64,000 nt of DNA from contig UQCC01000002.1 of NCBI GenBank assembly GCA_900539325.1, positions 62,001 through 126,000 on the forward strand, written 5' to 3'. Made by a program: the position numbers and the translations under genes. The stretch comes from an uncultured Eubacterium sp. (GTDB lineage: Bacteria > Bacillota > Clostridia > Oscillospirales > Acutalibacteraceae). Below, in pieces: positions 43,784 through 51,450 of this stretch (its first letter is position 1; each line of letters begins with the position of its first letter). A model generated the notes under the pieces. It searched no databases. It had not been told where the DNA came from and worked only from the letters and a program-made list of their open reading frames with translations.

Positions 43784-43812
43784 TTTACTTTTTTCAAAAT
43801 ATCATTTATAAT
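43784..43812 (+). promoter_or_regulatory. promoter of proS
   Basis: TTTACT (43784-43789), 17-bp spacer, TATAAT (43807-43812), about 50 bases upstream of the proS ATG. Confidence 0.65.
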
Positions 43813-43864
43813 AATAGGCTGAAGCAAATATATAATGTAAATAATATTATTATAGGAGATTGTT

Positions 43865-45307
43865 ATGGCAAATAATCAGAAAAAAATGGTTGATGACATC
43901 ACATCAATGGATGTGGACTTTGCCAAATGGTACACCGATGTGTGCAAAAAGGCAGAGCTTATCGAATACACAAGCGTTAAGGGCTGTATGGTAATCAGAC
44001 CTTACGGCTATGCAATTTGGGAAAATATCCAAAGAATACTTGACGGAATGTTCAAGGCAACAGGTCACGAAAATGTTTGTATGCCTATGTTCATCCCGGA
44101 ATCATTGCTCCAAAAGGAAGCAGACCATGTTGAGGGCTTTGCGCCTGAATGTGCGTGGGTTACCTACGGCGGAAACGAAAAGCTTGAAGAGCGTCTTTGC
44201 GTAAGACCTACAAGCGAAACTCTTTTTTGCGAGCACTTCAAAAACATTGTTCACTCTCACAGAGATTTGCCTAAACTCTACAATCAGTGGGTATCTGTTG
44301 TAAGATGGGAAAAGACAACAAGACCGTTTCTCCGTTCAAGAGAATTCTTGTGGCAGGAGGGTCACACACTCCACGCAACACCTGAGGAGGCAATCGAAGA
44401 AACAGAAAAAATGCTTGGCATCTACACCAAATTCTGCCAAGAGGATTTGGCTATGCCTGTTATCCAAGGTCAAAAGACAGAGAGCGATAAATTTGCAGGT
44501 GCGGAAAGAACATACTGCATTGAGGCACTTATGCACGACGGCAAGGCACTTCAGGCAGGCACAAGCCACTACTTTGGTGACGGCTTTGCAAAGGCATTTG
44601 ACATTCAGTTTGCAGACAAAAACAATCAACTCCAATATCCTCATCAAACATCTTGGGGTGTAACAACAAGACTTATCGGTGCAATCATTATGACACACGG
44701 TGACGACAACGGACTTGTTCTTCCGCCGGCAGTTGCACCTATTCAGGCAATCGTTATTCCTGTTGCACAGCACAAAGACGGTGTTCTTGATGCGGCAAAC
44801 GAACTTTGCAACAGACTCAACAAAGTTTGCAGAGCAAAAATTGACGATTCAAACAACACTCCGGGCTGGAAATTTGCAGAATACGAAATGAAGGGTGTTC
44901 CTGTAAGAATCGAACTCGGTCCGAGAGATATCGAAGCAGGTCAGTGCGTTGTTGTTACCCGTCACAACAGAGAAAAAACAATCGTTCCTCTTGACAAGAT
45001 TGAAGAAGTTATCCTTGAAAAGCTTGAAGAAGTACGCAAGGGCATCTACGAAAAGGCTCTTAAAAACAGAGAACGCAGAACATACATTGCACACAATATG
45101 GATGAAATTATTGCCGACCTTGAAAAGAACGGCGACGGCTTTGTAAAAGCTATGTGGTGCGGTGATGAGGCTTGCGAGGACAAGGTTAAGGAAGTTACCG
45201 GTGTAGGTTCCCGTTGCATTCCGCTTGAACAAGAGCACATTGACGACAAGTGCGTATGCTGCAGCAAGCCTGCCAAATGTATGGTTTACTGGGGCAAAGC
45301 ATATTAA
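43865..45307 (+). CDS. proS: Prolyl-tRNA synthetase (archaeal/eukaryote-like type)
   Basis: Class II synthetase (480 aa). CMVIRPYGYAIWENIQ, RPTSETLFCEHF, RWEKTTRPFLRSREFLWQEGH and AGTSHYFGDGFAKAFDI are the class II motifs in the short ProRS version, which lacks the editing insertion of bacterial-type ProS. The C-terminal domain has a Cys-based zinc site (WCGDEACEDK and DDKCVCCSKPAKC) and ends in Tyr, as in the archaeal type. AGGAGA precedes the ATG. Confidence 0.95.
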   Translation: MANNQKKMVDDITSMDVDFAKWYTDVCKKAELIEYTSVKGCMVIRPYGYAIWENIQRILDGMFKATGHENVCMPMFIPESLLQKEADHVEGFAPECAWVTYGGNEKLEERLCVRPTSETLFCEHFKNIVHSHRDLPKLYNQWVSVVRWEKTTRPFLRSREFLWQEGHTLHATPEEAIEETEKMLGIYTKFCQEDLAMPVIQGQKTESDKFAGAERTYCIEALMHDGKALQAGTSHYFGDGFAKAFDIQFADKNNQLQYPHQTSWGVTTRLIGAIIMTHGDDNGLVLPPAVAPIQAIVIPVAQHKDGVLDAANELCNRLNKVCRAKIDDSNNTPGWKFAEYEMKGVPVRIELGPRDIEAGQCVVVTRHNREKTIVPLDKIEEVILEKLEEVRKGIYEKALKNRERRTYIAHNMDEIIADLEKNGDGFVKAMWCGDEACEDKVKEVTGVGSRCIPLEQEHIDDKCVCCSKPAKCMVYWGKAY

Positions 45308-45330
45308 TTTGTAATAAAAACAAAACCGTC

Positions 45331-45356
45331 GGGGCGAAACAATTCGCCCTAACGAT
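45331..45356. repeat. intergenic hairpin repeat between proS and galE
   Basis: GGGGCGAA pairs with TTCGCCCT around ACAA. It is similar in design to the hairpins at 1716-1782 and 47,890, and has no T-run for termination. Confidence 0.4.
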
Positions 45357-45390
45357 AATATAACATTTATATTATTTAGGAGGCATCATT

Positions 45391-46407
45391 ATGTCAGTAT
45401 TAGTAACAGGCGGACTCGGATACATCGGTTCGCACACATGCGTTGAACTTATGAATGCAGGATTTGATGTTGTTGTTGTAGACAATCTTTACAACTGCAA
45501 AAAATCATCTTATGACAGAATTAAGGCTCTTGTAGGAAAGGACTTCCCTTTCTATCAAGTAGACATCAGAGATAAAGAAGGTATGCAAAAGGTTTTTGAT
45601 GCCGAGGACATCGACAGTGTAATTCACTTTGCAGGTCTTAAGGCAGTCGGCGAAAGCTGTGTAAAGCCTCTTGAATACTTTGACAACAACATCACAGGCA
45701 CACTTGTTTTGCTTGATGTTATGAGAAACAATGGTTGCAAGAAGATTGTATTTTCATCATCGGCTACCGTTTACGGTATGAACAACATTTCTCCTCTCAC
45801 CGAGGATATGCAGGTTGGCGGAGTTACAAACCCATACGGCAGAACAAAATACATCATTGAATGTATGCTCCAAGACCTTTATGCAAGCGACAACGACTGG
45901 AGCATTTGCCTTCTTCGTTACTTCAACCCAATCGGTGCACACAAGAGCGGCACAATGGGTGAGGACCCTAACGGTATTCCAAACAACCTTATGCCATACA
46001 TCACTCAGGTTGCCATCGGCAAGAGAGAAGAACTCGGCGTATTCGGTGACGATTACGACACTCATGACGGCACAGGCGTAAGAGATTACATCCATGTTGT
46101 TGACCTTGCACTCGGTCACCTCAAGGCTGTTGAAAAAGTAAGAGCAGACAAAGGCTTGTTCATCTACAACCTCGGTACAGGTATCGGATACAGCGTTCTT
46201 GATGTTGTTCACGCTTTTGAAAAAGCAAGCGGAGTAAAGATTCCTTACTCAATCAAGCCTCGCAGAGCCGGCGACATTGCAACCTGTTACAGCGACCCAT
46301 CCAAGGCACTCAAGGAACTTGGCTGGAAAGCCGAAAGAGGCATTGAAGAAATGTGCGAGGACTCTTGGAGATGGCAAAGTCAGAACCCTAACGGCTACCC
46401 TGATTAA
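45391..46407 (+). CDS. galE: UDP-glucose 4-epimerase
   Basis: Interconverts UDP-glucose and UDP-galactose (338 aa). The NAD-binding VTGGLGYIGSH, the catalytic Ser in FSSSATVYG and the YxxxK pair in NPYGRTKYIIE are present, with GVRDYIHVVDLA and the C-terminal RRAGDIATCYSDP. AGGAGG precedes the ATG. It is followed by a fragment of the dispersed element and a strong terminator. Confidence 0.96.
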   Translation: MSVLVTGGLGYIGSHTCVELMNAGFDVVVVDNLYNCKKSSYDRIKALVGKDFPFYQVDIRDKEGMQKVFDAEDIDSVIHFAGLKAVGESCVKPLEYFDNNITGTLVLLDVMRNNGCKKIVFSSSATVYGMNNISPLTEDMQVGGVTNPYGRTKYIIECMLQDLYASDNDWSICLLRYFNPIGAHKSGTMGEDPNGIPNNLMPYITQVAIGKREELGVFGDDYDTHDGTGVRDYIHVVDLALGHLKAVEKVRADKGLFIYNLGTGIGYSVLDVVHAFEKASGVKIPYSIKPRRAGDIATCYSDPSKALKELGWKAERGIEEMCEDSWRWQSQNPNGYPD

Positions 46408-46409
46408 TA

Positions 46410-46463
46410 AGACTGCCGATAAAGCTCCCGAAGCACGCCTAAATATAATCAGCCGATTTATGT
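46410..46463. repeat. Dispersed TIR element fragment, copy 4
   Basis: AGACTGCCGATAAAGCTCCCG, continuing through CACGCCTAAATATAATCAGC to CGATTTATG, matches the right end of copy 2 read on the other strand with about ten substitutions. The rest of the element is missing. It lies three bases after the galE stop. Confidence 0.7.
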
Positions 46464-46492
46464 CTTCCCTTGAAGCACGCTGATAACAAATC

Positions 46493-46525
46493 AACTCCCG
46501 AAGCGAATACGCTTCGGGAGTTTTT
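46493..46525 (+). terminator. terminator of galE
   Basis: A 13-bp stem AACTCCCGAAGCG with CGCTTCGGGAGTT, 4-nt loop, then TTT. It may also stop the convergent gene from the other side. Confidence 0.9.
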
Positions 46526-46526
46526 A

Positions 46527-47498
46527 TCAGTTTTGGAAGAAGAAATCTTCTTCATCAATTAGGGCATATGCAAACAGCTTGTCGCTGTTAAGGTCAACAC
46601 GGTGCATATCAACCGCATTGATTTTGCGGCAATTATAGGTTGTGTAGTAATAAATGCCCTTGTCGGCATTGCAGCAAGATGTGTAAATCGTGATTTCGTA
46701 CTTGCCATCGGCAACCTCGCAACATCCACGCTGCTGGTCAACAGAACCGAGAATGTGGAAGAACTGACCGACGCTTGATTTTTCATCATCGGCAGATTTT
46801 GAATTAAGTTTTGTAAACGCAACCTTGGCAAAGCGTGACGGAGATGACAAGTCGCCCGGCAATCCGAGTGCACCCATTCCCCTGCTGAAATACTGCAAAT
46901 CCAAATCATAATTATTCTTTGGCTGCTGAGGTGAAAGCGACATATATTTGCTGAACTCGTACATCTGCACATCAAACGGCGGATTGTTTGTAAGCACGCC
47001 CACCGGATTGTCATATATCTTCATTCCGTCTGCCATACATTCAAGGGTTATGCACTCGTTTTTGTCACAAATTATATAATGAAGCTGTGCGGAAGTGAAT
47101 TGTTCATTGTACGGAGTGTTTGTGATGTTTATATTGCCGAGGAGTTTACGCACCTCCGACATATCCTTGCATTGGCACAAAATCCACGGGATAAATTCAA
47201 ACTGTGCAACATTTTGCCTGCCCTCGCAAGGTTCGGTTGCATAAACAGCATTGCCAACAAAATTAAGTCCTGCAATGCAAACTCCCTTTTCGTTTACGGC
47301 ATCGTAGTAAAGCGGGTAGTCATTTGCAATATGTGCCATACCGATGATGGCATAGTGGTTGTCGTTTCTGCCCTCAAATCGAAAATCAAACGGATAATTG
47401 CGAGGTGTAACCGTGATGCTGTCACCGTAAGAAAATTCATAATCAAGAGTTCTGCCAAAATAAAAATCCTTTGTTTTGTAGGTTGCGGCTGTGCACAT
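46527..47498 (-). CDS. Choloylglycine hydrolase / penicillin V acylase family protein
   Basis: Ntn-hydrolase (323 aa). Starting at the ATG at 47498, after GGAGAGG, the protein begins Met-Cys, so Cys2 becomes the N-terminal nucleophile once Met is removed. Arg16 and Asp19 in FGRTLDYE, Asn in GLNFVGNAVY, PVGVLTNNPPF and SPSRFAKVAF complete the family active site. The family includes bile-salt hydrolases, penicillin V acylases and acyl-homoserine-lactone acylases; the substrate cannot be settled here. There is no signal peptide. A longer frame upstream would block the N-terminal Cys and is rejected. Confidence 0.88.
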   Translation of the reverse strand: MCTAATYKTKDFYFGRTLDYEFSYGDSITVTPRNYPFDFRFEGRNDNHYAIIGMAHIANDYPLYYDAVNEKGVCIAGLNFVGNAVYATEPCEGRQNVAQFEFIPWILCQCKDMSEVRKLLGNINITNTPYNEQFTSAQLHYIICDKNECITLECMADGMKIYDNPVGVLTNNPPFDVQMYEFSKYMSLSPQQPKNNYDLDLQYFSRGMGALGLPGDLSSPSRFAKVAFTKLNSKSADDEKSSVGQFFHILGSVDQQRGCCEVADGKYEITIYTSCCNADKGIYYYTTYNCRKINAVDMHRVDLNSDKLFAYALIDEEDFFFQN

Positions 47499-47540
47499 AT
47501 AACCCTCTCCTTTTATAATAGTATATGCAATATATAAAAG

Positions 47541-47568
47541 AAAAAACGACAAGGATTGTCCTCATCGT
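47541..47568 (-). terminator. terminator of the tRNA-Leu gene
   Basis: Minus-strand ACGA-T-GAGGA with TCCTT-G-TCGT around CAA, then TTTTTT, directly after the tRNA. Confidence 0.75.
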
Positions 47569-47576
47569 TCTCTTTC

Positions 47577-47663
47577 TGGTGCCGGCGGTGGGACTTGAAC
47601 CCACACACCCAAACGGATAACAGATTTTGAGTCTGTCTCGTCTGCCAATTCCGACACGCCGGC
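47577..47663 (-). tRNA. tRNA-Leu(CAA), CCA encoded
   Basis: The acceptor arms GCCGGCG and CGCCGGC pair over 7 bp with discriminator A and an encoded CCA. The anticodon loop is CTCAAAA (anticodon CAA) on an ACAGA/TCTGT stem. A long variable arm and GGTTCAAGTCC T-loop region make it a class II leucine tRNA. It lies between the choloylglycine hydrolase gene and repeat copy 3. Confidence 0.95.
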
Positions 47664-47738
47664 AAATCAGTATTTATATTATATATAAAAACATATATAT
47701 TGTCAACAGTTTTTTAAAAAAGTATTTTAGCACATTAT

Positions 47739-47970
47739 AGGCTGTTGAGAAAGTTTCTGAATTTCGTTTTCTTGCGAAGGAAGATGTATATAAATACCTC
47801 GACTGAGCAAAAAACGAAAAACGCCAAAAGTGCCGCAAATATTAAATTTGCGGCACTTTTCTTTAAACAGTGTTATTAAAACATAATATTTCGGGATAGG
47901 CAAGCCTATCCCCCCTACAAAATCACACTGAATCAATTTTGGCGTGATTCAGGGGCTTTATCGACAGTTT
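47739..47970 (+). repeat. Dispersed TIR element, copy 3 (232 bp)
   Basis: The same left end as copy 2 (AGGCTGTTGAGAAAG) and right end AAACTGTCGATAAAG on the other strand. The central hairpin (47826-47860) keeps the 15-bp stem and 5-nt loop but reads AAAAGTGCCGCAAAT instead of AAAAATGCTGTAAGT. The CACCGTCAACA module is replaced by a different hairpin repeat, GGGATAGG with CCTATCCC. It occupies most of the 354-bp gap between tRNA-Leu and the PHP gene. Confidence 0.8.
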
Positions 47971-47998
47971 GGGCTCCCCTTACAATAAGGAGAGCCTT
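47971..47998 (-). terminator. hairpin after the PHP gene
   Basis: Minus-strand GGCTCTCCTTA with TAAGGGGAGCC around TTG. It is related to the hairpins at 16,263 and 61,978 but lacks a T-run, so termination is uncertain. Confidence 0.4.
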
Positions 47999-48017
47999 TG
48001 TGGAATTGAATATTTAT

Positions 48018-48950
48018 TTATGCCGTGTAAATCGGGGAGGTTACGGCGAGGAGCTTTTTCACTCCGTCAACCTTGCCCCAGAGTTCGGCACGGTACCATT
48101 GATTGCCTTTGAGATTGATATGTATATGTCGCTCGGACACGGCAGTTTCCATAATACAGGTGCCGCCGTTTGTAATGAGCTTGATTGTTTGATATTCAAC
48201 TTCTTCATCGCCTGAATTCTTTTCTCTTGAATGAAGGTCGGTGAAAAAGCTGAAAACCGCACCGCCTTTTTTGAGCGTTTCGCCGATAGTGTAAGTTGTG
48301 CCTTTTTGATGAACACGGAAGAACATTTTGGCACCCGTTGAAGCAACGGTTTTACCCATACGCAGTGCCTTCAACGCATTGTGCTGATTGATTTCTCCAT
48401 CTATGTCCAAATATGTACAGCCGAAATGGCCTGCGTTTTCATCATTTTTCAAATCCTTGCCATAGGTACACGCAATGTGATACCCCTTGTCAAGCAAAGC
48501 CGTCCACATGGCAAGTGCTTTATCGTTTTCGACATTTTCAAAGGTAAACGCACCGTGCCAAATTTCCACAAAATCCACATTTCTCGGATTGCGAAGATTA
48601 TATTTCCACTCCGAACCGTCGGCAAACGGATGAGCAATGCCCACAACTGCGCCGTCCTCTTTGAGTGCTTCTATCCTGCTGTCGATGTTTTCGGTTGTTA
48701 TATCCGCAAAATCGGGAGCAAAATTCACTCCGAGAGCAAGCAAGTTACCGTTTGGCGTTGCACATTCCACACCTTTAATTGACGGAACAACCCCGTCATT
48801 AAGTTCGTCAAAACCGTCCGTTGTATTTTTATCCGTCAATGCAATCAGGGCAAGATGGTCGTCTGTCGCCCTTTGCAAAATTTCGCCTACGGTAAATTTT
48901 CCCTCGCCGTTTTTGCTGTTGCAATGAAGTTCGCATGGTAAATAACTCAT
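48018..48950 (-). CDS. PHP domain phosphoesterase-like protein
   Basis: A 310 aa protein. ELHCNSKNGEGKFTV, LIALTDKNTTDGFDEL, IKGVECATPNGNLLALGV and GAVVGIAHPFAD are PHP motifs in the usual order, supplying His, Asp and Glu metal ligands. The second half holds a beta-rich region. PHP proteins include histidinol phosphatases, polymerase exonucleases and 5'-3' nucleases; this looks like the stand-alone TrpH/YciV-related class. The ATG at 48950 is spaced eight bases from AAGGG. The function is assigned at family level only. Confidence 0.75.
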   Translation of the reverse strand: MSYLPCELHCNSKNGEGKFTVGEILQRATDDHLALIALTDKNTTDGFDELNDGVVPSIKGVECATPNGNLLALGVNFAPDFADITTENIDSRIEALKEDGAVVGIAHPFADGSEWKYNLRNPRNVDFVEIWHGAFTFENVENDKALAMWTALLDKGYHIACTYGKDLKNDENAGHFGCTYLDIDGEINQHNALKALRMGKTVASTGAKMFFRVHQKGTTYTIGETLKKGGAVFSFFTDLHSREKNSGDEEVEYQTIKLITNGGTCIMETAVSERHIHINLKGNQWYRAELWGKVDGVKKLLAVTSPIYTA

Positions 48951-49053
48951 ATGTTTCATCCCTTAAACAAATATATACTATTATACCATTACAGTAATCA
49001 ATAATCTATTGATAAACTTTAACAAATATTATATACTATTCTTGGTGATAAAT

Positions 49054-49950
49054 ATGAAAATTAATCTCAAAAAATGGATGGCAGACTTTGCCGACGACAA
49101 AAACCTCTTTAAAATGACAATCCCCGGCAGTCACGACTGCGTTACGCAGTATGTGCAGTTTCCCCGTCATTTTCAAACGCAAAATCAAAACATATACGAG
49201 CAGTTAAACATCGGCATTCGTGCACTTGACATCAGAGTTGAAAGCAAAGACGAAAGGCTGAAAATGGTGCACGGAGTTGTAAAGGCATTTTGCACGCCAA
49301 ATCATTTTGGCAGACAGATGGACCTTGAAGATGTGCTCAATCACTGCTACAATTTCTTAAACGAAAATCCGAACGAAGCAATTATTTTTCAGTTTAAAAA
49401 CGACAGCAACAGCGAAAACGAAAAATGCTTTGACAACTTGTTTTATACCTATATAAAAGGCAACGAAGAAAAATGGTACACTCAAAACCGTATACCTACC
49501 ATCGGCGAAGCAAGGGGCAAAATCGTGCTTATCCGCAGGTGCAAAATGGATATGCAAAACAAAGATTTTACCGATGACAACACGGGCATTGATTTTTCAC
49601 GCTGGGTGGAACAGAGAACGGCAGAGCCACACGCACTCACGCTTGAAACAAAGAGCAAAGACAACGCCGTTTTTATTGTTCAGGACAGATTCAAATACAA
49701 ACCCGTTGAGCGTTGGAACGAGTGCCTGAAACCGTTTTTAGACAGCATGACCGAATTTGACGGCAAATACATAATTGACTACACATCAACCGCCGGCGGA
49801 TTGAAAGGTCCGAGAAAAAACGCAAAAATCATCAACACATTTTTTATGAGCTATCCGCTTGACAAGGAAAAATATTACGGAACAATCTACCTTGACTTTC
49901 CGTATCCCGAACTTACGCACAAAATCATTGAGCACAACTATAATAAATAA
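49054..49950 (+). CDS. Phosphatidylinositol-specific phospholipase C-like protein (PLC-X)
   Basis: A 298 aa protein. FKMTIPGSHDCVTQ carries the first catalytic His, IGIRALDIRVES the barrel strand, and LKMVHGVVKAF the second catalytic His. NPNEAIIFQFKND and RGKIVLIRRC follow, as in bacterial PI-PLC. No signal peptide is evident from the ATG at 49054, chosen because GGTGAT lies just before it; an ATG 15 codons earlier adds a hydrophobic-looking but poor leader. A cytosolic PI-PLC-like enzyme is unusual, and if the longer start were used it could be secreted. Confidence 0.8.
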   Translation: MKINLKKWMADFADDKNLFKMTIPGSHDCVTQYVQFPRHFQTQNQNIYEQLNIGIRALDIRVESKDERLKMVHGVVKAFCTPNHFGRQMDLEDVLNHCYNFLNENPNEAIIFQFKNDSNSENEKCFDNLFYTYIKGNEEKWYTQNRIPTIGEARGKIVLIRRCKMDMQNKDFTDDNTGIDFSRWVEQRTAEPHALTLETKSKDNAVFIVQDRFKYKPVERWNECLKPFLDSMTEFDGKYIIDYTSTAGGLKGPRKNAKIINTFFMSYPLDKEKYYGTIYLDFPYPELTHKIIEHNYNK

Positions 49951-49951
49951 C

Positions 49952-49992
49952 AAAAAAGCTTCTCTCCGAACGCAACGGAAAGAAGCTTTTTT
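49952..49992. terminator. bidirectional terminator between the PI-PLC and AspT-like genes
   Basis: AAAAAAGCTTCT and AGAAGCTTTTTT pair with an inner CCG/CGG and a central loop, A and T flanked, between convergent genes. Confidence 0.88.
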
Positions 49993-50000
49993 ACTGTCTG

Positions 50001-51224
50001 TCAACAAAACATAATAATCAATTTTGAAGCCACAACAACGCTGATAAGTGCGACAGGATAGGTTGCCGCATAAGCGGAAGCGACATCCTCTGTGCCGGCA
50101 ACGCTGATGAGCGTGCCGAGTGCCGGTGTACTTGTCATACCGCCGGTGATTGAGCCGAGGTTGTTGAGAAGCGGCATTTTGAGCACAAATTTTGCAAACA
50201 CATAGCCGATAACCATAGGCACAAGTGTAAGAACCGCACCGTAAAGGAAGTAAATCGGCTCAAAATAATGCACGAATTTTGCACCGCCCGAAACACCTGC
50301 ACCGATGAGGAACATCATAAGTCCGAGTTCTCTTGATGTGCGAAGAACCGATTGCTCCGGTATAATGCTGATTTTTCCTATTCTGCCGAAGTGGCCGAAC
50401 ACGAGGGCAACCAAAATGCAACCGCCCGTTGTTGTGAGCGAAAAGCCCTTGAACTTGATTGAGCCGAACATAACGCCCAAAATAGCCGCAAGCGAAAACG
50501 GAGTAAATCCGAGTTCGTCAAGCAAAATAAGTTTTTTGTCGTCTTTCTTTTTTGATGTTTCGCTTGCCTCAACCGAGATTTTTTTGAGCTCCTCTGCCAT
50601 ATCCGCCTTTGTGATTTTCGGAATAATCTGCACAAAAAGAACAACGCCGATTACACCGAAAAGGTAAGCTATTGCATAGCCTGCCGACACGGCGTCCTCA
50701 TAGTGAACACCCATTTCGGCAACCGCCTCTTTTGAAGCGGAAAATGCCGGAGTTGAAGTTAACGCACCCGCAAACAAGCCGACCATAGTTGACTTGAAAG
50801 TTTCGTGGTCAACAGATGTGAATTTGCCGCCAATGAGCACGCAAAGTGCACACATAAGCGAAGCGGAAGCAATAATAACAATTCCCAAAAGGACATAGGA
50901 CTTAAAATTCTTTTTCATATTTCTGAAAAACTTTGGTCCTGCGATAAAGCCGACCGAAGTGACAAAGAAAATAAGTCCGAGATTTTCTACAATTTTAAGA
51001 GCCTCTTTGGTAAACGAAACCGCCTCATCGCCTACCAAAAGCTGGTCATCAAGAACAGGGAACAAAAACGCACCGAACAGCAGGGCAACAATGAACACAC
51101 CTGCCGTGCCGAGATTTACTCCCTTAATGGTAATTCTGCCGAGAGTGTAGCCAACTGCCGCAATAGCCAGCACACTAAAGGTTAAAAACGCTACGCCCGT
51201 AACGGACACAATACCAAAATCCAT
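50001..51224 (-). CDS. AspT/YidE-type transporter (aspartate:alanine exchanger family)
   Basis: A 407 aa membrane protein with two duplicated halves, each carrying LGLIFFVTSVGFIAG- or LGLMMFLIGAGVSGG-like helices and GLFAGALTSTPAFSAS or GGMTSTPALGTL motifs, the hallmark of the AspT-YidE-YbjL duplication. Typical AspT proteins have about 550 residues with central RCK domains. Here the halves are joined only by a short charged loop (EASETSKKKDDKK). It lies downstream of the fumarate-reductase-like operon in the same direction, separated by hairpin repeats. A dicarboxylate or amino-acid exchanger for this pathway is a reasonable guess, not shown. Confidence 0.75.
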   Translation of the reverse strand: MDFGIVSVTGVAFLTFSVLAIAAVGYTLGRITIKGVNLGTAGVFIVALLFGAFLFPVLDDQLLVGDEAVSFTKEALKIVENLGLIFFVTSVGFIAGPKFFRNMKKNFKSYVLLGIVIIASASLMCALCVLIGGKFTSVDHETFKSTMVGLFAGALTSTPAFSASKEAVAEMGVHYEDAVSAGYAIAYLFGVIGVVLFVQIIPKITKADMAEELKKISVEASETSKKKDDKKLILLDELGFTPFSLAAILGVMFGSIKFKGFSLTTTGGCILVALVFGHFGRIGKISIIPEQSVLRTSRELGLMMFLIGAGVSGGAKFVHYFEPIYFLYGAVLTLVPMVIGYVFAKFVLKMPLLNNLGSITGGMTSTPALGTLISVAGTEDVASAYAATYPVALISVVVASKLIIMFC

Positions 51225-51295
51225 AATTTTTCCTTATAAATCAAATCATAAGTCGCACACAAGCTACGACATTTTGTTGCTAAACCTCTGACATA

Positions 51296-51438
51296 TACTA
51301 CGGTGTCGCTTTTATTTAAACCCCACCGTCAAACCTATGGTTTGACACCTTTACTGCGTAGACGCCCCCTTTTGTCTGCGTTGCAGACATTTCCCCCGAT
51401 TAACGGGGGAATCACCTTGCATCAAGGGGAGGCATTAT
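51296..51438. repeat. cluster of hairpin repeats between the tfrA-like gene and the transporter gene
   Basis: Successive inverted repeats: CACCGTCAAACCTATGGTTTGACACC, GTCTGCGTTGCAGAC, CCCCCGATTAACGGGGG and ACCTTGCATCAAGGGG, ending GAGGCATTA. The first unit and the terminal GAGGCATTA match the module inside element copies 1 and 2. The short frame over this stretch on the plus strand is not a gene. Confidence 0.55.
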
Positions 51439-51450
51439 ATGGAGAGAAGA

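Noticed and set aside
43592..43822. Short plus-strand open frame between atpB and proS
   Set aside because: It spans the promoters of both divergent units, has no ribosome site and shows no family pattern.
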